Shown: positions 11,817 to 24,183 of the stretch, piece after piece | Layout of the letters: each line of letters starts with the position of its first letter | Position numbering within the stretch: position 1 is the first letter of the stretch | From: Byssochlamys sp. IMV 00236 | Taxonomy: Eukaryota > Ascomycota > Eurotiomycetes > Eurotiales > Thermoascaceae | Direction: 5' to 3' | NCBI GenBank assembly: GCA_001931875.2 | Contig: MSJH02000817.1 | Coordinates: 497,484 to 561,483 of the forward strand | DNA: 64,000 bases | Made by a program: the position numbers and the translations under genes | Notes under the pieces: generated by a model | Database searches by the model: none | The model's input: only the letters and a program-made list of their open reading frames with translations | Told to the model about the DNA's origin: nothing

Positions 11817-13359
11817 TTAAGCAGGGCAGAAAACCGGGTTCTCAATTGCTAAAATATGACATCGAAGATGATCCTTCTGTTCAATGACCGGATATGTTTT
11901 TCCGGTTGAGTCATTGAATACGCCAATCCGTTCATCTGCACGGAGCAAGAAGTTGTGAACGCAGATGATGCAAAACCAGGGGTGGCGGATATTCAAAAAC
12001 AGCTGTCCTTTGTGACTGCCCCTGATGTTATTGTATTTGTATAAATATATTGAAACAAGGGCCTCATCCAGATAGCTGGCGTAGTGGTGTCTCCTTTCGA
12101 TCTGCGAGAGGATTGCTGACCAGATGTACATGTACCTGTTGCAGAATGCACAGTAGAATAGCATGCTGTCGGGCTTGTGGTACAAAATGCCATGAACTGT
12201 CTCCAATGCAGCAGCCATTGTTCTTGAGTTTCAAGCTTCAATGATCGAGACTTATTGGAATTGCCAAAATTGCAGTATAATTGGTTCCAACTGTGCTGCA
12301 ATATGTGGCGCCGGTATTTGTCATTGTCTGCAAAATCTTTCAAACACCGCGTGCTGTCCTTTTTCGCCATCCATTCGCAAGGGATTCGTCTTTTTTGTTC
12401 GACAAGGGAGTCCATAGCTACCTTGAGAGAACGAGGGTGCTGTTAACTTACCTCTTAAGGATATCTCAAAACCTACAAAGACGGCCTATGCGTCCCAGGT
12501 CGAAATGCTGACGAAAATCTGTGCATGTGGGTTAAGTGCTCAATCTATAAGTCACAGGTAGGCAGTTCTCGGGAGCTATTTATGCTAGGGATTATATTAC
12601 CTGGACCTCGCTTAAATCATCGTGAGATTCTTCTTTGTCTGCATCTATCGATGTAGAAATTAAGTTGTCCACTTCCATGTAACCGCGGGCTATCATATCG
12701 AACCCTGTTTCATTGATTAATTTCTGATCCGCACTGTTGAGAGACTCTGTATTCTCAGACCAATCAGGTCAATTCCATGATCTTTCACTGTTATGAATCA
12801 TCTGCAATGAACGTGGAGGTCCTTGAGGGTCCGGACAAGCTCAATTACATCGACGTCGGAACTGGCCTCTCTTGGAACTATGATGGGGGCTACAACCACT
12901 AAGTTAGTAATGGACAATTCGATGAGATGGGAACACATACCATCGGGACTCCCGGCAGGGTGACGAACAGGCATAGACGGAGTAGATGGGGGAGCAACTC
13001 CTGAATGTCAGCTCAAAACCTCCTCGATCCAGGATGGGGGGGACTTACTGGCTCCGCCCGTCAAGAGTTTCAGTGAACAACAGCAGCCGAAGGCTGTCCT
13101 CCGGCCACATGTAGACAGGCAACAAGTTCAAGATGAACTCTTGGTAGTTCTCCGTACGATTCTTCCACCCTTTCAATCCAGTCACTCGAAGAGTCGCGGA
13201 GATAATGACTATCCCGTTGCGTCTAAAGGCGTACACACGAAGATCCTTCCAGCGAAGATATTGGTCAGGATATCTTTCTTTCGATGTAATCTCATGAATT
13301 CCCCCGCACATATTGAATATAAGATTGATGAATATGTTCACATGCAAGAGTACTCTCAT
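11817..13359 (-). pseudogene. Broken gene resembling DUF3435 (recombinase-derived) proteins
   Basis: Fragments in order on the minus strand. First, 13049-13359 holds LRWKDLRVYAFRRNG and MWPEDSLRLLLFTETLDG, like the central region of DUF3435 proteins, which derive from crypton-type tyrosine recombinases. Next, 12941-13000 and an exon ending near 12600 are bounded by convincing splice signals (GTAAGT, then TACTAACTTAG). Then 11993-12415 and 11817-12218 hold two Cys/His clusters (DNDKYRRHILQH, MLFYCAFCNRYM, FCIICVHNF) like the zinc-finger tail of that family. The splice sites are good, but the frames do not join: the best coding frame after 13000 disagrees with the exon before it, and the two finger blocks are in different frames. 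I infer a gene damaged by indels. The family assignment is tentative. The repeat at 12515-12685 lies inside it. Confidence 0.4.
12515..12685. repeat. RIP-like diverged repeat, more mutated copy
   Basis: Partner of 10665-10835, enriched in T and A at differing sites. It overlaps a putative exon/intron border of the broken gene, so the other copy is probably a fragment of a second copy of the same gene. Confidence 0.65.
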
Positions 13360-15776
13360 TGATATGACTTAATATGTACTAACGGGCAGTGGAGGTTTTA
13401 AATGATGAAATATAGACAATGGGTTTCGAGATAACAGTCTGTTTACTGAGACCTAACTCTGTTAGGTTATACTCACCTACAGTCGCACTTACTAGGTAAT
13501 CTCTTTATCGAGGCCCTTGTTGCAGTAGGATACTGCCCCGAAAAAGGATGTCGTATAGTTGATAGCCGTTAATCGAGTCCTTTTATTTTCAGAATGTCCC
13601 TGCGAGCAATCTGCCACGTAGTATATGAACTGGCGCAGCATCCCTGTGGTCCGCAAAGGACCTCTCTTTTCAAAGTATTGGCCTCCATCTGAAATCTTGA
13701 GGATGTCTTACCAAAACTCCTTCCAGAGTCTGATGATGCGAGCATAGCCCTGGAGCGTCGAAGTGCTCCGAGCTTTAAGTGCATAGTCCTCGAAATTGGT
13801 CCAATATATTTTCCGACGGTTCTATTCTCTGGATTTGAAATACGCCTCCGCTACGCAAAGAGGGCCTCGATATGTAACTACTGCAAAGAAATATCAGGAG
13901 AACTTAAATAAAATAGACTGTGACTTTCGATGTAACGAGTCACAGAGCAGGGCACACAGGACTCACAAGTGAGGTCCAGGATGATCTGGGGACAACCACC
14001 TAGATAGCAACAATCGGTGGGGTTTTAAAAAAGTGATGAGTTAAAGCGATGATCGACGCCACGAGTTCTACTGTGGAGAATCCACGAATTAACTGAAAAC
14101 TAAAAAAACGAGGAGATAATACCCTGTGCGAACAGGAATGATGGTTTACGATAGAAGACAATGATTTAATAACTGTAGAAGTCTGAATCGATGGACATGC
14201 TACCATATATTAGGAGATGAAGTCCTAAGAAGTTGTAGAAGGAAAAGAAGCTGTTCTATTACCGCGTTTTATATTGAACAAAGAGGTTGATGCATGATAT
14301 ACGAGAACATTCGATATATATTCAACTTGGCTGAAGAGAGCTGCTCAAGAGAGAGGATGGAGAGAAGAGGAGGAAGGGCGAGAGAGGCCGTATAAGTAAT
14401 GGAAATAATGTAGGGGAAAGTGAAGGAGGCAGTGGAGGAGAGTATCCTAGTGAAGTATGTAACTGCGGGGTTTTCCATTCCATCTTTGTCTTTCACTTTG
14501 TCTATGCATCACCTTTCTCACCGTCGGTATCATTCCCTGATATAGATCCCTGTAGAGGCATTTTCCATACGGCGCGAGTGACTGCTCTAGGAAATCGTAG
14601 ATGCTCCGAACCGTCTCTGTTGGGCATCCGATAATCGAGACCCTGGCCTGACAGTCGGTGAGCAGTGGTAAATAAGATCGTTGACAGCATTTTGAAGCTT
14701 GACTTGGTTGTCTCGTAGTTGCGTGTTCATTATGTTGGCCATCTCGGTCGTTCCATTACTCGCGGCATCTTCCTGCCGCTGTTGGACTGGGTGCTCGTAA
14801 AAGCGATGTTTGTGAATGAGAGAACGGCTGCTATAACTTTGTCCGTTGGCCTCTGATCGAGGAGCTGGTTCAATGAGGCCACCGCAGTAGTAGATGTCAT
14901 TTGTGAATCACTTGCACTCGATGTTGATAATTACTGCCAGGAGATCTGAGTCAGGGGAATGCACTGGGAAAGAGGCTGTCTATAGGCCAAGGGTAGCTAG
15001 CTGCGTTTTCCTCGTCAAAGCCAAACATGGCTTCTTTCAGCGGCCCTTCTGGAACCTCGGCTCCCGCCCAGCCGACCAAAATGCCATCCAAAGTCCTACT
15101 CCACAGTTGGGAACCCTCTGTGCACAGCCGGTCAGGTTACAATCTGCGGCGGTAAGTTGCGTGTTTTTGAGGTTCTGTGGTGGTTGATTCAGGAGCAACA
15201 GAGCTACAGATACCAAGCATCAGCATCCCCTCGCCATTATGTGCTTGTCGCTCTCTGTATACTAACCACCCCCGCCCCCGGTTTCTGCTGTTTCATTCAT
15301 CATTTCTGTCGTAGCGCGGGTTGATTTCGAATGCAGTAGGTAATCAGATTAGATTTCGAGACTGGCGGCTGACGGAAGGCGGTGAGAAGGCGGTATGGCA
15401 GCGGGCCAGCAGAATCGGCCCGCTGCCCGAACGTGACTTGCTCGACCAATAGGCGGCAATAATAATGAACGTGGATGTTAGATAGTTATTATTTATCCCA
15501 GGTATGGCTGATGATCTGAATCAGTACTTGATTGCGACTAGACGAATCCTTCTATTATCTAGAACCCGTTCCTGTTCATAAATATTCCTCGACTGTAATT
15601 CTAGAAGATACAAGTTCCACTGTGCGAGTAAATCAATATGCAGCTCACTATTTCTTCCCTGTATGATACAAATCTCTAACTTGCGCCACCACAGGGGCAA
15701 AGTAGTCTTTCTTGGAACCGACTCCCGCTGTGGCACTTGGGACTTTCACCTCCGCTCTCATGTCACGCGCACAACC
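13360..15776. other. Gene-poor intergenic tract
   Basis: About 2.4 kb without a supported gene. A G/A-rich stretch (about 14330-14440) gives open frames by composition only. Nothing else is recognised. Confidence 0.45.
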
Positions 15777-17099
15777 TTATTTGGCGATCTCCACACCGGC
15801 CGTGGCACCGAGCAGACGCTTGATGTCTATACCTCCGTTAGTCCTCTATAAACCACCACAAAAACCTCATAAAATTGAAACTTACCTCCGTAGATCGCAA
15901 ATTGTCCTGCAGTCAAGGTTCCAACCATCTGCGCCATTGGTTGTTAACGGCTGGTCAATGTGCTAAAAAGAAAGGCCGAAAAAAGCCAGGAGGGGATTAA
16001 CTTACGAAGAGACGAGCACCAATACCGGCGTAAGAACCACGGAGGCCGAGCTCCTTGCCGATCTTGATCAGACGGGAGACGGTACCCTCACCGGGGAGAC
16101 CGGGGGTCTTGTTGATCTTGCTCAGCATAGTGTCAGCGGGCTGGGAAACGATGGCGGCGGCGAAACCAGCAATGAGACCAGATCCGAGGTTGACACCGGT
16201 GATAGCACCGTCAGAGAGAGTGGACTTGTCGACGCGGCGGAAGACCTGCTCAGCAACCTTCTCGAAGACGACGAACTTGGCCATGGTGTAGGGGATCCTG
16301 AGGACACGTTTAGTATTTTGTTTTCTTTTATGCATGACATATGCAGCGCACAGGGAGCCACTTACTGCTTGAAGAGAATGGGACCGAATCCAGAGTAGAA
16401 AGCACCGATACCCTCGTTCTTGAGGATCTTTCCGAAACCGCTGACGAGACCGCTGGCGAAGGTGGGCTCGGAGACCAGACGGATACGGGTAGCCTCCAGA
16501 GGGCAGAGGGCGATATCAGCGAAGAACTCAGCGAGAGCGGAAGAACCCAGGTAGACGGCAGTGCGGTTGTTAGAAGCAGTCTCGTAACCGAGCTGGTTGA
16601 TGAACTGCTGCTTGAAGAACTCGTAACCACCGAACTTGAAGGCACCCTGGAGGAAGTAACCGGCGGCGGTAGGACCGAAACCAGTCAGCAGAGCGCCAGC
16701 ACCCTCCTTCTGGATGACCTGGCGGAAACCACCGATCAGACCGCGGTTGTAGGTGACGGGGTCCAGCTGGATTCTGGTCTTCACGCTGTACAGACACGAT
16801 TTGGTCAGTTTTCGAGCTCTCTTGGACGGGACGGATGCGGTCGACCGGACGGGTTGGGGCCTTGACACGGGACACGCCGCGGGAATCGGTGGTCGCAATG
16901 GCTTCCATGTTCGAAGGGCGACTTACACATCGACGGGAGTGAGAGCACCGTGGGTGACGGAACAGCAGACAGCACCAGCGAAGGCGAATCTGGAATAGAG
17001 CTGAAGGCCGCTCAACTGGGAGGTGGCTGCGACGGCCTCCTGGGCCACAGCGTCCACCTTGGCGCTGCCAGTCGAGGTCGGGGGAGCACTAGTAGCCAT
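15777..17099 (-). CDS. Mitochondrial phosphate carrier (SLC25, Mir1-like)
   Basis: Imports phosphate across the inner mitochondrial membrane for ATP synthesis. Five exons (16927-17099, 16366-16785, 16006-16297, 15886-15928, 15777-15826) give 325 residues, and every intron starts GTAAGT or GTGTAAGT. All three carrier repeats are present, each with its Px[D/E]xx[K/R] motif: [25 protein letters not shown] and [13 protein letters not shown]. Carrier sequence such as [10 protein letters not shown] and [17 protein letters not shown] fits the phosphate-carrier subfamily. The two last exons are very small (43 and 50 bases). The N-terminal 30 residues are Ser/Ala-rich. Intron 1 (141 bases) is long for this locus and contains an ATG in frame with exon 2. 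I treat it as an intron because retention brings a stop immediately after Asp-Val. Confidence 0.95.
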
Positions 17100-18035
17100 C
17101 CTGAACACGAAACGAACGAGTTCGCTGGGAGGAGTGGAGGGTGAGAGTGAAGGTAATGGCGGTTGTTGGAGTGGAGGATAAGAATCAAAGAACGGAGCGA
17201 AAGGGATGGGCGGGAAGAGACTTGGGGGACGCTTGTTTACGGAATACCCGAAAACTTTTCGCCGGGCAGACGGCTGGGCCCCGGGAGATAACCGTCATAA
17301 CTCCGATGCACAACTCAGCTTCATTAATCAGTATAATATAATAATAAATTAAATATCTCTCAGACAATATAGTTATTAATATTATATTCGAAATAATACA
17401 TCTCTTTTAATCCTTCAGTTGTGTCCGCATCCCATGGCACATCTGAAGATGGCCTGCCAGTTTCACAGCCTTTGTGCACCGATTCCGGTTTTCCACCGGG
17501 ATCCAACTATCTATTATTATTATTAACTTGGCATTCCGCGACCGAGACTGATGACAAGATCGACGAGATGGCGCTCGCGACACCATCAAAGCTCGCTCGA
17601 TTGGTGCTCGTAAACATGCTCAACCAACCACATCTCGACCTATCTACCTGTACTCTTGTAAACTGCTACTGTAAACTGCTACTGCTCACGAGAGTCACCA
17701 CCATCAACATGTACCAAACTGGCAATTACAAGCTAGCAGTTGGCAGACGCCAGAGGAAGGCGCTCCAGGACCTCTTGTCGAGGTCCATCGTAGGCAAGAA
17801 CAACCGGGGATATTTCAGATGAGTTCTTCATTCAATCTCGTCTTGTGCTGATTTCTTCCATTCTTCGACCATATCATCACGTCGCTCGTTTGCAAAAAAA
17901 AAGCATCATCAATCGTATAAGTTAGAACCAATCTATTGCCATTATCATAGGATTCTCTTCTTTCTCGCTACGATCCCCAGTCGTTCTTTTCGTTCTCGAA
18001 AACGCAACTCTCTCTCTCTCTCTCTCATCCTCACA
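17100..18035. other. Divergent promoter region
   Basis: Shared upstream region of the phosphate carrier (minus) and the small gene at 18036 (plus). It holds an AT-rich patch near 17330-17400, a CTATTATTATTATTA run near 17507, a 14-base tandem duplication near 17657 (TGTAAACTGCTACT twice) and a (CT)n leader at 18009-18026. No gene is called. Confidence 0.5.
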
Positions 18036-18522
18036 ATGCCTCTCATCGCCATCACAGATATCATGGACAAGCATCACCAAGAAAAGGAGCGGCAGGAAAA
18101 ATCGTCATCCGCAGCGGAACCCGCCGGAGGCACTCACAATAATAATGATTCTAGCCACGCAGACTCTAAGGTCATTTTCCTTTCGAAGTGAAGAGTGACC
18201 ACAATGCTCACTGATTTTGTAGCTGAAATACAAAGACGATGGACCAGCGCCAATGTTTCACAGCCATCTGTCTGAGAAGCTGAAACGTCTCAGCGTGATT
18301 GACACGGGAGTCGTGTATCGAGCGGCGGACGCCCATCCAGAGCATAAAATAGAAGAATCTACCAAATCCAAGACCCCTGCTTTTGACATTACCCTCGCGC
18401 AACGAAACTCGTCAGGCGACGATCCGATCAGGGCACAACTACCTCATCGCGCTAAGGCACACTCTCATACTAAGGAAGATACAACGATTGAAGAACTGGC
18501 TATTGCTGGAATGACTATTTAG
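18036..18522 (+). CDS. Small hydrophilic protein, 144 aa
   Basis: Two exons (18036-18170, 18223-18522) are joined by a 52-base intron with a GTCATT donor and a CTGATTTTGTAG end, in phase. A pyrimidine-rich leader (CT repeat) precedes the ATG. The protein is hydrophilic and rich in His, Lys, Glu and Ser. Exon 1 is Glu/Lys/Gln-rich (DKHHQEKERQEK) and exon 2 contains HSHLSEKLKRLSVIDTG and an acidic end (EDTTIEELAIAG). There is no signal peptide or membrane segment. It has the look of a disordered or stress-type protein, but I do not recognise the family. Confidence 0.6.
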
Positions 18523-21361
18523 GTCCTACCAGGCGGCCACGAGATCGGTTCGTGTTGATGGTATCTTCGGATCAGACTGTTTCGTTGAGGAATCCTATCG
18601 GCGACATATATAGCGAACCGAGGAGGTACACGCGATTCCTGGGGTCTCAACATTGCATTTTGGCGTTGCGGCTTCATTGGGGTTTTCGATAGATAGAGCA
18701 TGGTAGTTTCTTTGCGATTCAGATCTATGGACTATTTCTACTTGGTGAATCCTGCTCATTCATATTTTTCGCTGCTCACGCCAAAAAAAGGCGACTTTAG
18801 AACAGGCTGCATACGTCATGACGCTGTTCATTGATGTTCCTTGCAGCGGGAATTCCCGTTTGCTGTACCATAAGGCAGTCAGCCAGGGCCTTGCCAACTA
18901 GAGATGGCAAGTCACAGGTACCTATCTTCTAAGGCAAGGAACTGTTCAACGTTTCTGGCGGACCTCTTGACAATTTGTCTACAAGACAAGATGCTATCGG
19001 CAGCGGCGGTTGTAGACAATTTGCAATGCTCCATTGAGCCGGACTAGTTATCTGAATCAGAGATATGTATGCGGTGTCCGAACGCGACATAGATAGCAAC
19101 AGAACTGTACGACTCCCCACTACGGATGCAGTACATGATATAGTGCCATTGAATGATTGTGCAAGCTCATCGAGTTTGACAACGTCAACTATTATATCCC
19201 CACCGTGAGTCTGGACCCTGACCCAGATAGCGCTGGCTTCCTTTGAGATCGCTACAAGGGTCCCACACCGCTCCGGCTGGACCCTGGAGAACTGTTCTTG
19301 TTTGACAGCTAATAATCTACTACTACTTGCTGTATGTACTGTTACTGTAGTTGCGGAATAGCTCAGCTGGCGAATGACTGAGGTTATTGCTGCTGGATTA
19401 ATGGACCGGCTGGTTCTGAACTCTTTGATCGTAGGTCTGATCCTGTCCATGTATATACACAACAAGCTAGCGGCAAGTGAAAAAAAAAGAAAGAGACATA
19501 CTCATTGCCTAGCATATAGTCATGAGTCGAGATATCAGTTTTCGTCAGGCACCGATACGTTTAGGACCCACACACTGCATGGGTTGATGTGGATTAACGG
19601 TCCTGTATACGGAGTACTACTACTGTACTACAATAATGTAGGGATATTCAGATCCTGAGACATCTGATAGTTACTAGTACTACTAACAAGTGATTCCTCC
19701 AGCGTCCCTTTTGTCCCGACGGTGAGGTTCCGATTCCTCCCACGCGGATCAAACGCCGATCTATCTACGGCTCCGAGACATCACGCAGGAATGGAATTCT
19801 TGCCTGTGTTTGACCGTATCTGTACAGTGACACTGGCTTAACTTTCCAATAACTGGTCATAACCTGACCGCATCCAGCAGGATCGACTGTGAAGTTGCGA
19901 TAGTTAAGTTATGAATAATTATTTGTATCTGGGACCGAGGTCGCATATTCTTTGGTTTAGTCTACGCTACTTTCGCTCCAAGGCGGTGAGGGCATCGGAC
20001 ATCGTTGGAAGGGACTGTCTGTGCGTTCTCGAAAGTTCGGACAGATGACATCCCATCGCATAATAATACGGGATGATTCAACGAGCAATTGGAGAGATTC
20101 TTGTCCCTGTGATGTTGAGTCATGAGACACCGAACAGTCACGGTGGAATAGAGTATCATACAGTAAGTGTGCGTGAGAGCTCCTCTGGTCTCTCTATGCC
20201 CTGTTATCGAGCGGACTGAATCAAAATCCAGACCCCGTTATGGAGTAGAAGGATGCATATTTGATTTCTCCGAAGTGGGGACAGTTAAGTACAGTAGCCG
20301 GTCATGGTTTTCCGCACTGAAAAAAAGTATGAAGAGTAGTCTAATAATGATCAAATATGGGAACTCTGCTGAGCCTGGAGAGGATCCATCGTGAAGACGG
20401 CCCGAATCATGAGCCACTCGCGCGCTTTTTTTCCACTTGCCCCTCCAAGAGTCGTTGTATACGCGGGGATGGAATACCCGGAATAATGCTTTGCTATTGG
20501 CGCTGGGCCTTGATACAAGCCTACAACACTCGAAGGAGAGTCTACTTACTCTACATGATCCGACAATTCAGTCCAGTCCAGTCCAGTCCAGAACCGCTGA
20601 TTGTCCCCATTGTATCTTGCACATTAGCGGCAGATATTGCGCTGGAATGAGGACTCTGATCTCCCAGACCGCCACAACCTTGATGGTAGCTCGATGGCCT
20701 AAGCAGATATGGTTATTGAAACTTGCAGTGATCGTACGGGGGTAGAGACGTTGCAATTGGGTCTGACGGTTGGGTCCTGTTCCCGGAGACGCGGGGCTAG
20801 GTCCATCAATCCCTCGATTGTGAACAAATGATATCCTCACCATGACTGTTTTCTGCCGTCGCCAGAATTCTGGACGGGTCTGCGTCTCTGCTTCCAGAAC
20901 CCACACGAGTTTTGGCAGCCCGTCGGCTCTAGAGCGAGGAGCCGTGTTAGCCGACTGTACCTCGATGATTGACGTGATGGGGCCGCCATGGATGCAAAAA
21001 GTTGGTTCCCCGGGTTAGGAGTCACATCCATCGCGACGCTATTACTCAGTAAGTTCGCCAGCGCCAGCGAGCCCTGCCGGCCGGCAATTGGGCACGCATA
21101 GTTCTGGCGAGGAAGGTACACCCCATCGGGCAGTCTATCCGGTGATCACGTCGAAGTCCTGGCTACTTATGATACTCCCTGTCTGCTGTTTCAATCACGC
21201 ATTGACTGCGCTGCCACGGATGGCTGACGGACGCAATTCGTGCGATCGAGATATCTTTGGGAGAAGAGTACCGGGGGCGAAACACCTTCAGCCGGTGAGT
21301 TCGTGGGATCAGGAGCACTTGACTTATTTTGATACCAATACTGACGACTGCTTCAGAGACC
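18523..21361. other. Long intergenic tract
   Basis: About 2.8 kb without a supported gene. The longest frame (18929-19465, minus) lacks start context and domain features. A five-base tandem repeat (CAGTC, four to five units) lies at about 20571-20591. The last few hundred bases should hold the promoter of the MFS gene. Confidence 0.45.
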
Positions 21362-23289
21362 ATGGCTTCATCCAATGACTCACAGCACACTCTCCCGGGA
21401 CAGGAGGAAGACTTGATCATCGAAGCCGTCCACGAGCGGTATGGGGACCCTTCTACGACCAGGTTTCGTCGCGTGGCGTCCAAGACGTTGGTCTCTTTTG
21501 GTCCAGATGATCCAGAAAACCCAGTGAATTGGAGTCAGGTACCGTCCCTATACTGTCCCCTGGACCCTATGGTGTTGCTGTTTTGCTCCGGACGCTGAGA
21601 CTTAGTCATGGATGGTGTCCTGTAGAAAAAGAAGTTCTATATCCTGATGGCTGGAATGCTGCAAGTCATGAACAGTACCATCGGATCATCTCTACCCAGC
21701 GGTGCCAGTTCCTTTATCGCCAAATACTTTGATATCACCAACCAAGAACAGCTGGTCCTACCCATCTCAATGTACCTCATCGGTTACGTTCTTGGCCCGT
21801 TGTTCTGGGGTCCAATGTCGGAGGCTTATGGCCGGAAAAAGCCCATGCTCACGTCTTTCACACTGTATACCATATTTATGATGGCATCTGCCGTGGCGCC
21901 AACGTTTCCCGCCCTTCTCGTTTTCCGGTTGTTGGCTGGTATTATGGCGTCCGCTCCTAATGCCATCACAGCAGGTCTTTTTGCTGATATCCACAATGAC
22001 CCGACCAAGCGCGGTCGTACCATGGCGATATTCATGGCCGTAAGTTTTTGTTCTCCTCCCATCACTTCGACTACCGCTCTGACGTACTACGTAGTGTACA
22101 ACGCTGGGGCCAATCATGGGGCCGTGGGTTTCAGGCTTTGTCTCCGTCGTCAGCTGGCGATGGAGCTTCTGGATCGGATTATTCTTTGCCTGTGCCACAC
22201 TTCCATTGATCGTATTTTTGCCCGAGACCTACGGACCAACTATTCTTCAACGGAGAGCGAAACTGTTGCGCAAGGAGACCGGAAATCAAAGCATAGTTTC
22301 ACCGTTGGACCTGCAGAACCGTAACCTGAAGGAGACCCTTTGGATCACACTGACACGACCGGTACGAATGATCATTCACGAATCAATTGTCTCATTTTCT
22401 TGTCTCTATATTTCTTTGGCCTATGCCATCTTCTACCTTTATTTCGAGGCATATCCGATTATCTTTCAGGGTACGTACCTTATTTCGGTGTATCACGTAC
22501 CAGTGACTAATCTTTGTCTCGCAGGCATTTACGGCATGAGCGCTGGAGTTTCTGGGTTGTGCTTTTTGCCGAGTAAGTCGTACCTCCCCGGTAGCTTTCG
22601 TGACCCTATCTGATGCGCAAGCTGCAGTTGGCGTTGGAGCATTTATCGCGTGCGGTATCTTTCTATGGTATGACTCCTTTCTTGCAAAGGCGAAGGCTAG
22701 GGGTGCCAGATGGTCCCAAATCGAGGAATACCGCCGTCTGCCACTGGCTTGTTTGGGAGGGCCATCGTATGTCGTCTCCCTTCTCTGGGTTGGTTGGACG
22801 GCTTATCCAGACGTCCACTGGGCGGCTCCTATGCTGTCTGGTATCCTGTTCGGCATTGGGTACATGTTGATCTTCATGGCTACCTTGAATTATCTCTCCG
22901 ATGCCTATGAGACCTTTGCTGCCAGTGCCCAATCTGCAGGCAGTTGCTCGCGGAGCATCTTTGGGGCCCTCTTGCCGCTAGCTGCCAAGCCGATGTTCAA
23001 CCGTCTCGGGGTCCATTGGGCATGTAGCTTGCTTGCATTCCTGAGTCTGGGTTTGTCCATCATCCCGTTTGTCTTCATTCGCTACGGTGACAAGATCAGG
23101 AAAAATAGCAAGTTCTGCCAGGAGCTGTTGCGGTTGAAGGAGGCTGAAGCACGAGAGAAGCGGCGCGACATGTCGGATGAGACCTGTGCTTCTGCAGTGG
23201 ATTCTCTACCTCCGAAGGAGGTTGCGGTATCTTCTACTCCTGTCTCCCAGCCTATTGACCGAGACATTGAAAAGCAGCTCGATGCTTAG
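21362..23289 (+). CDS. MFS drug/proton antiporter (DHA1, 12-TM)
   Basis: Five exons (21362-21538, 21626-22039, 22095-22470, 22525-22572, 22628-23289) give 558 residues in one frame, including a 48-base micro-exon. The cytosolic N-terminus ends in the DHA1 hallmark DPENPVNWSQ. The loop between TM2 and TM3 has GPMSEAYGRKKP (MFS motif A), the TM4 region has FRLLAGIMASAPNAIT, and TM5 has LGPIMGPWVSG (motif C, typical of antiporters). The second half has FQGIYGMSAGVSG and a Lys/Glu-rich C-tail. The family exports drugs, polyamines or toxic metabolites at the plasma membrane; the substrate cannot be read from sequence. No biosynthetic genes adjoin it. Confidence 0.9.
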
Positions 23290-24183
23290 CTGAACAACAA
23301 CAGGCTCGTTCTTTCCCATGTCGGCGGAGTGATCGCAGACCCTGAGTCCGCGACAGAGGCTGTGGGATTCAGCAGGGATCTTTTTATCGACGACACAGCC
23401 TACGCTATTTGCCATATCTTTTCCAGTTCTCCCCGTCCATTCCTCTGAGATAAGAGCTAATCTCTGGACGAAGTTGACTGAGGCACAGTGCCACGAGTTT
23501 AGGACCCATGGTTTTGCATATATGGCTACTTGGCCAATCAGACAAAAAGTGATTTTCGCAGAAGCGAGGGTAACGGCGCAAGGATTGATGGATTGTTTTC
23601 GGCGTCTTAGATTAATCGTAATCAATAATTAGGTAGTAGTCTAGTTATAGGTAGAGTTGCTTGAGAATTATCGAGAAAGAGACGTTGATCTTCTGACGTG
23701 TTCTCCATTTTCCTTACTATTTATGATAGAAAATTGCAGGAATTGGACTTGAGCTACGATGGCCAGCCGTGTACTTAAGTACTCGGTACGGATATGAGGG
23801 GAATGGCATCCTCCTAGTTGAAATGCTTGACGATGAGTGACCGTGTCTAGACTTCTTCTCTTCCGTTCTTTCTTCGGGGTCTACTGTCCTCATCCATTGG
23901 AGGGGTATAGTAATTCTCCTGATCGTCTCTAATTGATCAGCAATGCACCTCTCTTCTAACCACTCAGGACACCGTACTTAACCAACACGGACAACGCCAG
24001 CCTTGAGCACACGACGGCCATCATGGCATCGATATCGACGACTTCTCAGCATCACGCAGATCTTATTGATATACCCGCCACTGTCTGCTAGAGCTCTGGA
24101 ATGCCGCACTGTGGCTGACTTGGTGGACCCGATCGCGGTTCGAGAACCCGCCGAGCTAGTCGACTCTTATTCCGCGGCTGATC
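23290..24183. other. Intergenic
   Basis: The 3' region of the MFS gene and the promoter of the BTB gene. A frame starting at 24003 overlaps the next gene's start in another frame and is not supported. Confidence 0.5.

Noticed and set aside
11600..11900. Possible second copy of the DUF3435-like core, sharing GACAGCCTTCGGCT
   Set aside because: Only 14 contiguous bases match, which is expected by chance in 64 kb, and the encoded frames differ.
16341..16865. A 174-codon plus-strand frame opposite the phosphate carrier
   Set aside because: Antisense shadow of a strongly conserved carrier gene; low-complexity composition.
17421..17822. A 133-codon open frame upstream of the small hydrophilic gene
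   Set aside because: It begins at GTG, lies in the shared promoter of two divergent genes, spans simple repeats and has no domain-like pattern.
19345..19425. tRNA-like start GCGGAATAGCTCAGCTGG
   Set aside because: Only an A-box-like stretch is present; no anticodon arm or B box follows at the right distance.
18929..19465. A 178-codon minus-strand frame
   Set aside because: No start context, introns or motif. Composition matches the surrounding non-coding sequence.
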